A DNA stretch of 39,813 nt from Chlorokybus atmophyticus (taxonomy: Eukaryota > Streptophyta > Chlorokybophyceae > Chlorokybales > Chlorokybaceae). Positions within the stretch are counted from its first letter, which is position 1, and each line of letters opens with the position of its first letter. This document shows positions 22,208 to 32,329 of the stretch, piece by piece. The DNA lies in contig RHPI01002112.1 of assembly GCA_009103225.1 (NCBI GenBank), forward strand, positions 174,554-214,366, in the 5' to 3' direction. A program made the position numbers and the translations under genes. The notes under the pieces are model-generated. The model was not told the DNA's origin. It saw only the letters and a program-made list of their open reading frames with translations, and made no database searches.

Positions 22208-25200
22208 TCAAGCTGGGGTCCAAATCACTGCCGACACATTGGCGTCTTGCAGCAGGCGTGGCGACCAAACCGGGTGAGGTTGCTTGCACATGGGACACGC
22301 TTGTAGCTCCTTTAATTTATTTGCCACGTGCTTCTGCTGGTATGTGATGCAGACATAGCACATTCCTTTCTTGCAACAGGGCGTCTCCCCATCCGCTGGG
22401 GGGGNNNNGAACTCTTCACTACGACAATTCAGCACGCGGGTGTGCAAGCTGCCTCTGCGACCAAACTATGTTATCGCGTTGCAGACGCAGCGACTCCCAT
22501 TTGAATGGCGCAGCATAACGCTCCATTGCCTGCTCGATTACCCAACGCCCATCTGCTGCCATACACCACCCGCTGGTCTTGGTGGTTTCGTCCAGCAAGC
22601 GTTCATCCAGGCCCTCGACATGGCTGTCACTCCTTGTGTAATCGCCCGCATCGCCATCTTCTTCAAGCTTTCACAAAATCAGCTCGACGTGCCGTATGAC
22701 ATACAACCACTGCCAGCCAAAGCATGCCAAGTACAGCTCGAATGGTTTTACTTGCCACCCAGTATGTTTGCTCAGGTAGTGGCACACATCTCGACCCGCA
22801 TCAGTCGACATCAGCAAGTACCTCTGTTGCAGCAGGTCGAAGTTCTGCTTTGCGGATAGCTCTTGCACATTGCCGGGTTGCTGCGGCAGCAACAACACCA
22901 TCATATCGAGGATGGCGAGGGGCAACGATGTACTAGGGATGGCCATGTTGTGTTTGGGTTCCAACCATGGCCAATCCTCGAGGTCTGCTTATACCGCACT
23001 CTCTGCGTTTGCTCCCACTTATTGCATACTTTCGTCACCCACGTAGAGGCATGCCGCATGCGGTGATGCAGCGCGTCTTGGGCATATTGTAGGGCGATCA
23101 ACTCCTTTGCACTGTGAGTCAGCCCCTCAAAGCGTCTGCGCATCGGTGCTTTGAGCTTAGGCAGCTCGTGCCGCACCAGTTGTCTCTCTGGACAATGCTG
23201 AGCAGCCACATGACGCTGTAAACCCGCTTGTGCCTACTCAAGTACACAGTCAGCCCCAGTAAAGCTTTAAGGCGCTGTGCTATATTTAACTACATTGTAA
23301 CGATGCCTCACCTTTGCTTTTTTAGTCCTGTCAGCGTCCCTTGTTCCAACAACCTTCTTTTTTTTTTTTTCTGGGTCAACCTGCACATTTTGGCAGGCGC
23401 TCTCCGTGGCACTGTCACTTAGAGGAGGTAAAGCGTTATCTTCTTGCTCCACGGCCTCGCACTTGTTGGTTGCCTCCCGTTCCTCCACGACCTCATGTTG
23501 CTTCATGAGGTCGAGCATGAAGCCTTTATCTTTCAGCGCAGCTTTTATGACACCTCGATTAATCTCTTTACCAACAAGACAGGCTGAGATCAATGTGGCA
23601 AGCTTAGAGGGAGAGGGCGAGCTACCGCTGCTTTTTGATGCAGATGCCTCTGGATGGTCAGAGTGCGGTGGCAGTGAGTCTCCGCAGCAGAAAGGGAGGT
23701 TGCTGAATTGTTATTGCGAGCATGTGGCTGTGGTTGAGGGGAGGCAAGATGTGCAGAACAGTCGGCTACTTCTTGCCTAGCACGCAAAAGCAAGGCATGA
23801 GGCGTTGGTGCAGCACCCAGACTCGCAGCCGGTGGTAGCGGGGCATTGGCAACGCCATTCCACCACTCTCTGATCAAGTCTGTTACCTCCGGTGGCACTT
23901 TATGCATAGGCCACGACCGTTGTTCGGTGCTTGCAGGCTTAAGGAGCCAGCAGTGTGCTTTTGGCTCATTACGAGCAGTGTTGCCCAACACCTGGATTGA
24001 GTTGGGGGCTTCCTTATTTGCAACCCAAACTGCACTGCGGGCCGTGGCACCCGCTCCCCATGCTCGCGCTGAACGATCACGTAGCCAATCAACAAGCCCA
24101 GCTTGTTGGCAAACATGGCCATCTGCAGGTGCTCCACGTATACGTCTTTTCTCCGCACGATCTGTCGCACCTTAGCCATGGCTATGTTAATGTTGCAATT
24201 GACATCAGCCAACATGGTCCCAGGCAGTTTGTCGTAATACTGCGCCATCTGTCCCGCGGCACTAGTGGCTCTGCAGAAGTCTAGGATTCTGCTCGCCACA
24301 CCTGCATCGACAGCCTTAGCGGTGATTTTGCGGAGAGTGTCCCCCCTGCCGTCGTCGTCCATGGTATCCAGCATGGCCCAAAATCTGCTCGAGCTGGGGC
24401 ACTTGTGGTCATCCAAGACACTTTGCGCGATGAATGGCCTGGCGCAAAACACAGAATGTTAGAAGCAGTTACCAGCCGTTGGCGCATTGAAGTGGTCCCA
24501 TGAGGTGAGCTGGCCACCTACCATGACTGATGGCCGTATGCGGGTTGCGGCCAGCTCCTCAAATGACTCGCTGGCAGATGGTGACCCCTGCTGCATGCGC
24601 ATACAGCACTCAAATGGTGTGTCTAACTGTCGACGGCAAGAGTCACAGGAACTGATAAAGTACCTTAGCTTGGGGCAGATTGCCGGCTTCAACTTGCAGC
24701 GGGTGGGGTCAAGTAGGTGCAGAAGCCACATCGGTTGTTGCATTATGCTGTGGTCTCACCGGTTGCGGCAAGAAGGATTGTTGCCCCACAATTGCTGCTC
24801 GTGAAGGCGACAGCAGTGCATGAAGGACTGGTGCCGCGGAAGGTGGTTGCGCTCTGGTTGCGAGGGGAGCAGGTGCGGCAGGTGAGACCACTTGTGCATG
24901 CAGCAAGGGGGGCTGTATATAGGACCCAGGTTAAAATGGCTCGCAATGTTGCAAAGGATGAATATAAGCTTATGTAGTGCCTGACGCATTGTTACCAAGG
25001 CACAAGCATAAAAGACAGCGACTTACCTCAATGGCCCGTGGGCTGCATGAAGCAGGGGAAGCCATGGGGGCTGCCAAGGTGGTATTGGGTGCACTCTCCC
25101 CGCCACCCTCAATTGCAGACTCGCCACGGAACTCGTGCGCCATGGGCACAGGATGCGCCACTGCCCCAATGAACATGTCGCAATTCAACAGGCCAACATG

Positions 25201-25242
25201 CATGTTAAACTGATGCCGCATTGCCGCCGCGCCCATCAGCAA
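22208..25242 (-). CDS. Unrecognised Cys-rich gene region, probably one multi-exon or decayed gene
   Basis: Protein-like segments run right to left on the minus strand. 25242-25030 encodes HQFNMHVGLLNCDMFIGA and ends at a GTAAGT donor. 24700-24470 has a Cys-rich stretch CPKLRYFISSCDSCRRQLD then FECCMRM. 24430-24030 encodes RILDFCRATSAAGQMAQYYD and MAMFANKLGLLIGYVIVQRE. 23990-23840 encodes KVPPEVTDLIREWW. 23593-23290 is charged and ends in PEKKKKKVV. 23190-22960 encodes RRRFEGLTHSAKELIALQYA. 22670-22208 encodes WESLRLQRDNIVWSQRQLAH and ends with a RING-like pattern CCKKGMCYVC...ACPMCK. The 4-N gap lies in this last part. Frame changes between segments could be introns or decay. I do not recognise the family. 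Because it lies inside the large element, an element-encoded DNA-binding or cargo protein is possible. Confidence 0.4.
22405..22408. other. Assembly gap (4 N)
   Basis: Four N bases follow a run of G inside the C-terminal coding segment of the Cys-rich gene. The true length is uncertain, so the frame across it cannot be trusted. Confidence 0.95.
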
Positions 25243-26250
25243 GTGATTGAAGGACCAGTTGATGGGATTGAATCTAAGCTTGCATAAGAGCTTGAACAGG
25301 ACCTAGTGCACTGTGGTGCTGTCAACCAATCACATGTGGGTTAGCTGCATGCTTGCGACACTGCAATTGCAATAGTCAAATGCGTCACACCGTTATCAGT
25401 TGGTTGCTTCGAACATTCACCTGCGGCATTGCTGGTTGATGCACTGCTGGCTAAATGCCGGACGATTGGCCACGCGCTCATGTGCTCACCCAGCCTACTT
25501 CATTCGGCACGCGCGCGCGACTTTGCACGCTCAGGCACATCCTAGCATGCAAAGGTAGGCATGCATTGGAGGTGCATGCAGTCAACATGCACAACGAGAC
25601 TGGCAACAACATACCGCCCTGCTCTGTGTATCTACTCTGGCTTCCCCAATGTTGGCTTGACTGTGGGGTGGGTATGGGTGAATAGTGGAGGCCTGCAGCC
25701 ACGCTACAAATATCACATGGACTGCGCCCGGAAAAAATAAATCTCTTGCAAGGAAATGCATGTAATTGTTGAGCGTAACTATGCATTCCTTTGTACTTGT
25801 TCCCACAATCGCAATTGGTCCCGCATGATTATGACAAGGGGCTCCAAGGATTGCAGCTCCTGTCATCCACTCCTTGTTGCAGAAAGCGAGCCACCAAGCA
25901 GCTCTCTATGTGAAGATGGTCCTTAATGGCTTGCCTGCTAGTTTGTCCAATGTTGGTGATGCATGTTGGACAGCTCCATTGCTAACGCCTGCCATGATCC
26001 ATGACGTGGCGCCCGGTATTAGCTTGCTTCGCTGCTTGAACTTTTACAATCACAACTTCTCGCAAGATGTGCCACGCAGCCGCCTCCTCCTCCTACTCCT
26101 GGTCCTCCGCCTCCTAGTCGAACCCAGGTCCACTATGCCTGACAATTGAGCCGTCATCGACCTGATGCCCCTGCGTGCCATCATCCGGCCATCGATGAAG
26201 CTGTTTGGGTGAGTGCACGCTAACTCCCATTAGGGCTGGTCGAGCAATGC
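25243..26250. other. No supportable gene
   Basis: Short frames on both strands have no splice-consistent chain or family motif. A proline/leucine-rich stretch near 26080-26125 comes from CTCCTCCTC-type repeats. This could be the upstream region of the leftward Cys-rich gene. Confidence 0.5.
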
Positions 26251-26407
26251 CTTTGTCGTACCATGGATGGTACGACAAAGCTATAGTACGCCAATGGCTG
26301 GGTTGGACGAGAGATGCCTCTGTCGTACCATTAATGTTACGCCCAAGCCATTGTTACCCTTGGTTGTACAAAGCATGGATGGTACAAATGCATAAGTCGT
26401 ACCATTA
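26251..26407. repeat. TGGTAC motif array 3 with 30-bp palindrome
   Basis: 26251-26280 is a palindrome with 14-bp perfect arms (CTTTGTCGTACCAT and its complement) around a GG centre. Three further TCGTACCATTAA or ATGGTACAAA words follow by 26407. The array separates the Cys-rich gene region from the next unrecognised gene. Confidence 0.85.
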
Positions 26408-26443
26408 ACCATATGAGACGGACGCACTACAAGTGCGAATCTA

Positions 26444-26981
26444 GTGCGGGACACTAGACGTTCAAAACCGCCTCATTTTCATTTTCGCGCCTCGTACATT
26501 TGGGCGGGCCACCTGGCGGCGGCAGCGTTGGATGCGGCAGCGCCACCATCAGCTAAGCAAGTGGCACCCGACAATCAGTTAGAGAGATGCCTCGTAGTCC
26601 ATCTGCAGGTGCACCTCGTCGTGGAGGTCGGCGCCATCAGTCCACATTGCCCCTAGTGTTCAACCAGGCAACCGTCGCCAACCAGCAGCAGCCACTCTTG
26701 GCCAACCAATCGCAGCACGACCCCGTGCTAATGCCCAGCCCATCACAACAACTCCACCTGACACCGCAGTGGCAAGGGCAAGCTAGAATGCATGCGTTCT
26801 TGATGCAATGTGCACGTCGCTTCTTGCTCAACTTCAAACTTTAATGCTTGCTTCTTTCATGACTAGCACAGTGACTCACTGCATGCCGTCTGGATAAACT
26901 ATGCACGTTGTTCTCCTTGCTCAACCGTAAGGATTGCATCTTTCATGGCTGGCAGCATGAGTCGCGTGGTTATGCTTGCAG
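26444..26981. other. Possible upstream exon region of the next gene
   Basis: An open frame at 26587-26843 is Gln- and Pro-rich (QATVANQQQPLLANQSQHD) with an Arg-rich start. It could be a low-complexity N-terminal exon of the gene that follows, but I found no donor that joins it in phase to the exon at 26982. Confidence 0.25.
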
Positions 26982-28429
26982 AGGGTTGATAGGAACCCCC
27001 AACCCAAACGCATTTGGCCGTGACGTAGCAACCTCGGCGGTAAGCAACCCTTCCCCAAGCAAGTGAAGGATTGGCAACGAGGTAAGCACCGTGTAACACT
27101 GTGACACTGTGTGTAACGGATTGTTCTTCTGTTGACAGCATTTGCAAGATGCCGTCGTCGAAATCATAAACGGCCACTGGGTAGAGAGCCACGTTTATCC
27201 CAAGGAGGACACTATTGGTAACGTCATGTGTCAGGTGCTGTGAATGCTTCATAACCTCACCGCACCGTGACACTGACCAACCTGCCCGTGACATGTAGTT
27301 GGCTTCGACCATGACGACGAGGCCAATGCGGTCAACTTTCGTGAGGTGTATTGGACGGCGAAGGAGTGCCCCACTGGAGTGTCGCCTTGAAGAAAGCTAT
27401 GCAGGTTCGGTCAAAGAATGTCACCAAGATTAAGCATGTCTTTGAGAAGGAGTACAAGTGGACACTGTTTAACAGCAACAAGTGCAAGTGAGTTGGGTCC
27501 CTCACCACCATGTCAACTATGCAACACTGCCTTCTTACTCAGCCTCCATACACACGTACGCATCTCGTCTGTTGTAATCGATTCAATCAGGCACATCGAC
27601 GCCCTAATGGACCCTGAAGCTCAAAAAGCTCAGATGCGCAACGCGCTCCAAAGTAAGTCACAGGCACTATTATAGCCTAGTGCAGGTCTAAACTTGAACT
27701 ACCCATATCGTGATTAATGCCTTGTTGGTACGACTATCGCAGACAAGTCATGTCGGAAATTTGAGGTGACCGACAATGCAGACCTGGAGCGGAGGAGATA
27801 TATTTATGATGGGGGCAATCCCATAATCTGGCAAATGATCGTGCAATGCTGGTCTTACGCCGTCACTACACCTGGTCGTCGGCAGCTGACAGTCAACCAC
27901 CTCACATACCTGTTGCTTACGGTGAGCACTCTGAACTCAATCACTAGCAATTCCGGAAAGCTGCAGCCCCACTACAGGCTTGCAGACGCGCTGCAGTGAA
28001 TAGTGGCTTTCAATGCCACTAAGACATGCCCTGTAAACTACGCAGGTGGAGCGCATCCGTAAGGGCAAGGATGGAGACCCCCTCCTAGCTGCCAGCATCG
28101 ACACACATGATGAGTACCTCAGCGAAATCAACACCATGATCATGTCAATGAAGCGAGAAATGAGGCAACGGTACGCAGCCCTCCAGCCATTCACCCTTGT
28201 GAAACGCCGCACTACATCTTGTGTTGAATACCTGAAAGATCCTAATCGGCGCCGGCCAGAAGAGACGTCTGCTCGTGACCCGCTCGCTGAGGCAGAAGCG
28301 GCATTCGATTGGCTGGCGCAAACGTTTGAGGAGGAGGAAGAGCAAGCTCCGGTGCCTCCTCTACAGGCCCCAGCGCGTGATGCTTTATTCCATAATGACG
28401 AGCAAAGCGTGGATGGAAAGGAGCTGTAG
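26982..28429 (+). CDS. Unrecognised spliced gene in the large element (5' incomplete)
   Basis: Six exons join in phase with GT-AG introns: 26982-27039, 27139-27217, 27299-27487, 27591-27652, 27743-27921, 28046-28429 (stop TAG). The protein runs GLIGTPNPNAFGRDVATSA, HLQDAVVEIINGHWVESHVY, then FREVYWTAKECP. One base is missing in a C run at about 27371, and with it restored the phases close. It continues HVFEKEYKWTLFNSNKCK, KFEVTDNADLERRRYIYDGG, WQMIVQCWSYAV and INTMIMSMKREMRQRY, then an acidic C-terminal region (LAQTFEEEEEQAP). I do not recognise the family. Codon periodicity and the phase-matched exons argue for a real gene or a very young pseudogene. Its place between the Cys-rich gene and the element's right subterminal repeats suggests it is cargo or an accessory factor. 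Confidence 0.6.
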
Positions 28430-28775
28430 CGCAGTTAGTAGTTGAGCTGGTAGTGTACACAGCTGCAAGGCTCTTGTGACTTGGTGTTGTGCATCTAAAA
28501 CCAGCTCAGTCAATTGTTATTATGCTCATGCCAAAACTTGCATCCTTATGATATACAACAGAACTGCAGGCATTTGAGTCACATAATCGAATCACAAGCG
28601 TTGGCAAGTGACTGATTGACACTGTACACATTTTAGGTACCTGTACAGCACAGGCACATAACAATGCTGGCAGTCAGTTACAGTCGCGTGTAGTCATGCT
28701 ATGCAAAAACATATGACGACAGTTAGGCATCACTCACCTTCAATTGCTTAAAGGATGCCTTAATTTATTGATAAT
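28430..28775. other. Gene-free stretch before the subterminal repeats
   Basis: 3' flank of the preceding gene, AT-rich, with no motif that I could assign. Confidence 0.5.
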
Positions 28776-29061
28776 TACCTAGTTGGTGCTTGTGAATTAG
28801 GCGCAGTCGCTTGAGCTGGACTGGCGTGTAACCTGCAGATGCCTGTTACATAAGTTGACTCACCACACAAGTAAGAGTGATGTGTAATTTGCAAGTGCCT
28901 GCTAATTAGGTGTGGTCACCTGTTAATGGCTGATGTATAACTTACAGGTGCCCGTTAATTAGTTGTAGTCACCTGTCAAGGCCTGATAAGCAACTACAGG
29001 CTGTCCGGTGCCTGCTAATTAATTACATAGTCACCTGTTAAGGCCTGATAAGCAACTACAG
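28776..29061. repeat. Imperfect ~60-bp subterminal tandem repeats
   Basis: About five diverged units carry GGTGCCTGYTAATTAG, GTCACCTGTTAAGGC and CTGATAAGCAACTACAGG in succession, ending 27 bp before the 54-bp terminal segment at 29088-29141. Subterminal repeats of this kind are typical transposase-binding regions of DNA transposons. The small element has a comparable GGTACC-rich subterminal array. Confidence 0.8.
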
Positions 29062-29087
29062 GTGCCTGTCTAAATAAGTATCTTTAG

Positions 29088-29141
29088 GTGCACGGCCGTC
29101 GCCAATAGTTAGTCGGCCGGCAAGAGAAACATTTTGCGACG
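29088..29141 (-). repeat. Right terminal sequence of the large element
   Basis: The reverse complement begins CGTCGCAAAATGTTTC and contains TGCCGGCCGA and ACGGCCGTG. It matches 32781-32834 at 46 of 54 positions. Confidence 0.88.
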
Positions 29142-30545
29142 AAATGCGTGTGGTGTTGAATTATGTTATCACTTTGCCTTATGACCTGAAGGAGATGATC
29201 TTGGCGGTGTGAGTGATAGTCAATAGCAATGTGGCCATTCTGCCGCAAACAATGAATCCTCCTCACAAGAACAGGCAAGAGAGTCGAGACAACACCACAA
29301 GTAATCTGTCTTGTGCACAATCGTGCTTGACGCTGTTGCACAAAACGTTGATTGCAGGCATGCCACACTGCAACTAACATTAACGGCTGCAGTCTCCCTG
29401 AGCACAAGCCCAACCGCCTGTACTTCTGTTTAAACAAATCCAAGGTTTACGTGCGCAAGCGCAGCACGAAGGAAGGTGTGTTGTTGATCTGTCCACCTAG
29501 TGGCCGAAGCCTGGATGGAAAAGCATCCCTTTAGGCATGCATCCAAGGCTGTTCACAGCACGCAACACACGCTGTACAGTTGAGAAACTATTCTGTACAC
29601 ACTGCACATGCTATTTAGGAACCAAACTGTGCTTGCAGGTTGGTAGGTCGGATGTGCAAACCAAGGCTTCCGAGGTGATGCATCCGGCTAGCGGCGTAAC
29701 GAAAGATTGATGCCACATATGTTGACTGTGTTGAAGCTGATCATTAGCAAGCATGTTTATTGTGACTACCTTAGATGTGGGTGATTAGGTTGACGGTGCG
29801 CTTGCAAAGCCACTCAACATGGGCTAGTGGAACAGCACGCGCGCAGCGGCTCATATTGTAATTGAGGTAAAGCTGCTTGACAAGGTGTTTGCAATGTGTC
29901 CAAACTTTCATCCAAGAGTGCATTAATGAACTTGTATTTGTGCAAAATGGGCATTGTCATGGGCAGGTGGCTAATGGGCGCAATAGGGAGGTATTGCTAG
30001 CTGTTTAAAAATATCGTTTTTCAAGCGTCATGTTTAAGCGCAGGTGCATAAGAGGACATATCATTGCGCAAGCTGCTGTAAGGCTTTTAGCCCTAATGTT
30101 ACAATCTGTTTTATGCCTTGGATGCATTGCACAACCAGTGCAAGTCTTACATGTTAAAATTGCCACGCTGTTTGTTGTTGGGTATTGTGATGCAGTCCGG
30201 GGCAGTTCACCGTAATGCGCTCATGACGTGAGGTGAAGTCAATTTTCAACAAGGCAGCACATCCCAGCTTTGAGACCACTATCCGTCCCGACTGAAGCGC
30301 TTGTCATTACATGGAATGGTGCCTTTCACGTGCAGTGCACACAGCAGCTGCCGCTGGTGCATTAACAGCTGTGGTGAACTCTCCTATTGTGAAGTAATAT
30401 TGCCAATCCAGTAATGAGTTGTCTTTGCGTCTGCTCTTGTGCATTATTCGTTTGAATTGATGAGAGCCTGCGATATGCATAGAATAGCAGCTTGGCGTGG
30501 CTCTAAGATATGTAGATTTGTACCGCTCGCCCGTCCATCATGCAA
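29142..30545 (+). pseudogene. Copy-A pseudouridine synthase pseudogene, right part (exons 3-8)
   Basis: This segment aligns with 37570-39050 of the intact copy across exons, introns and 3' flank. The exon-3 equivalent (about 29185-29274) has an in-frame TGA (GGTGTGAGTG). The exon-4 equivalent (about 29375-29565) retains NRLYFCLNKSKVYVRKRSTK but has lost its acceptor and ends in a stop. In the exon-5 equivalent (from 29639) the GRLDVQTTGLLLVTND catalytic block is deleted after SDVQTK. The exon-7 and exon-8 equivalents lie near 29967-30070 and 30193-30285. The GC splice donor after exon 3 (AACAG|GCAAGAG) is preserved. This is a clear non-functional duplicate. Confidence 0.92.
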
Positions 30546-30681
30546 AAGTTAGCACGCCCAGGTCCTCAGCGGTAATCTTCGTGGAGGGCTTTGCAGGGGG
30601 TGGGAATACTCATCCATCTCTACATGCGGGTGGATTACCAGTCTATGGATGGTTTGACTACTGGTATTGTACATTAATCTT

Positions 30682-30743
30682 CAAGACTATTCTACACATG
30701 CATACACTGCTTTGGCGGTGAATGCAGGTGTATAATAGTCTTG
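30682..30743. repeat. Hairpin 1 (22-bp arms, 18-nt loop)
   Basis: The left arm CAAGACTATTCTACACATGC plus AT (30682-30703) pairs with 30722-30743 at 20 of 22 positions. It lies 49 bp before a longer hairpin with the same loop length. Confidence 0.85.
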
Positions 30744-30792
30744 GCACACATTCAATATGTTGAACACCAGCATGCATGCAAGGTTACCAATT

Positions 30793-30916
30793 ACACATAC
30801 TTTGGTCAAGCAGCAGCCACCACCGGGCACCACTACTCCGTCTACGTTTGCATGCATGCTAGTGTAGACCGAGTAGTGGCACCCGGTGGTGGCTGCTGTT
30901 TGACCAAGGTATGTGT
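30793..30916. repeat. Hairpin 2 (53-bp stem, 18-nt loop)
   Basis: The arms 30793-30845 and 30864-30916 are reverse complements with five mismatches in 53, some of which are G-T wobbles in RNA. The loop is GTTTGCATGCATGCTAGT. It could be a foldback or miniature element, or the precursor of a hairpin RNA. No protein is credible, because similar open frames appear on both strands simply through the palindrome. Confidence 0.9.
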
Positions 30917-32329
30917 GCAAGGCAGCCTGCGACCTAACCAATTACGTATCCCACCCTATTGTCACACATTTAACATGTGCGAGAACACTGTGCTTTGCTT
31001 GAGCATGTATGCACGTTGCTTGCCATTAAGTGCGGCCGCATCAGATAGCAGTACAAGTCATGTGCCCATGGGCCAGTGCTGGTTCTGTATACACGTGCAG
31101 CAATGTGTACAGGAAATCGCAGACGCTATCGTATGCACAACTGGTATATGCAAGGTGTCAATGCATGCATATGTGTTGTACATAATGCGTCAAGAATGTG
31201 CACGCAATTGCATTTGTTCGCGTGCACACAAGCTTACTACATACGAGAGGACCACTACTATGTACATATTTAACGCGACCTCAAGCACCTGTGCAGCGAG
31301 AGAGGGTGAGAGCAATGCTGACGTTGGCAGTGCAAGGATTACCACGTGGGGAGGAGAGCAGGGTACAGGAGAGTGGGGGCGTAGAGTTGGTAAAAGCGGA
31401 GGGGAGCTCGAGTCGTACTATTGCTGCTGCTGTGATGGCCATGGTGTGACAACAAGGATTAACAACCCGCCCTGTGGGCAGGTAATTGGCTGTACTTGTA
31501 TACATGCGTGACGCACGGGGCCGGTCGATAGTGTTGTTGGTTACGCAATAAGTAATTGATGTAGCGGTAACTGAAACTACGTACAGCTTGATGGTCGTGT
31601 ACCTGCCTATCGCACAAAAGTAGAAGCCAGCAACTTAGTCTGCAAGAAACTGTCATGGTAATTGCATAACAATGGTTGTTGAACCCAGCACATTGTTGAG
31701 GGTTGACAAAACAACAGTGTGCATCAACTGAAAAGGTTGCTTCCGAAGCAACTGGCTGGTCATAATCAATGACCAGCGAGGTCAAAAGCATTGGGCAGAA
31801 CATGAAGTACTGCTAGAGGCACTTACCAACGGACAAATTCTTTACAATGTTGAGTATACAGCACAAGCTTGGTTGTTTACTACAAAGCAGACATGCTTCC
31901 TAACCCCGCACAACCACCATCTGTGTTAACCGCCTGCCAATGGCGGCAAGCCAAGTTCATGCCATCGTCTCATACTAGCCCGAATCTACCCACTCATCGT
32001 GAACGTCTTCATACTCCACGTCAGCCTCATGGATCCCGTACGGGTCGGGACTCTCCTTCTTGCACTTGGGATTTTACGAGAAGCCGCGCTGCTTCTCGCG
32101 GATGAATAGACGCTGCGCCTTGTCTTTGTCTACGCCAAACACAGCCGCGAGGTATGCTGCGCTTTTAATGAAACAGCCTTCAATATGTTGTCGGGACATG
32201 TTTGTGTTGACGTGTATATTTGGAAGAATGTCTGCATGCCCAAGTGCTTATACACACATTATGCATTCCTTCTTACATCTTTTGTACACTGCTTGGCTTG
32301 GCATGTATACCTGAAAGGGATACCGTCTT
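30917..32329. other. Gene-free region between the two duplicated copies
   Basis: A 256-codon open frame spans 30741-31511 but starts in the hairpins and has no family motif or splice support. GC-rich and AT-rich patches alternate. I see no RNA gene or element end. Confidence 0.5.

Larger units (their letters stand above)
13900..29141. mobile_element. 15.24-kb inserted element (or nested stack) with terminal inverted ends
   Basis: The limits come from three comparisons. First, pseudogene homology breaks at 13899 and resumes at 29142, while the intact gene has a short intron 2 at that point. Second, the reverse complement of 29088-29141 matches 32781-32834, the left end of a 1.63-kb element, at 46 of 54 positions. 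Third, the left end (CGTCACAAATTTAAG, then GTGACTGA and GGTGCCTGA) matches the reverse complement of that element's right end. The terminal inverted core is CGTCRCAAA. A diverged 8-bp target duplication is possible: AATCCGAG at 13892-13899 and AATGCGTG at 29143-29150. Contents in order: a possible coiled-coil gene (-), Plavaka-like transposase (+), C5-methyltransferase (-), tRNA-like repeat, Cys-rich gene (-), unrecognised spliced gene (+), subterminal repeats. Internal TGGTAC arrays at about 15.9, 21.9 and 26.3 kb hint at modular or nested structure. Confidence 0.8.

Noticed and set aside
22371-22859. 162-codon plus-strand frame across the N gap
   Set aside because: It is antisense to the better supported Cys-rich coding segments and crosses four N bases, so it is probably a shadow frame.
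13900-29141. Endogenized giant virus segment
   Set aside because: Only the methyltransferase is virus- or phage-like. Other genes carry introns and a transposase, no capsid or packaging gene is visible, and the ends behave like those of a transposable element.
30741-31511. 256-codon open frame on the plus strand
   Set aside because: It begins within the palindromic hairpins, which generate open frames on both strands. It has no motif, biased composition and no splice support.
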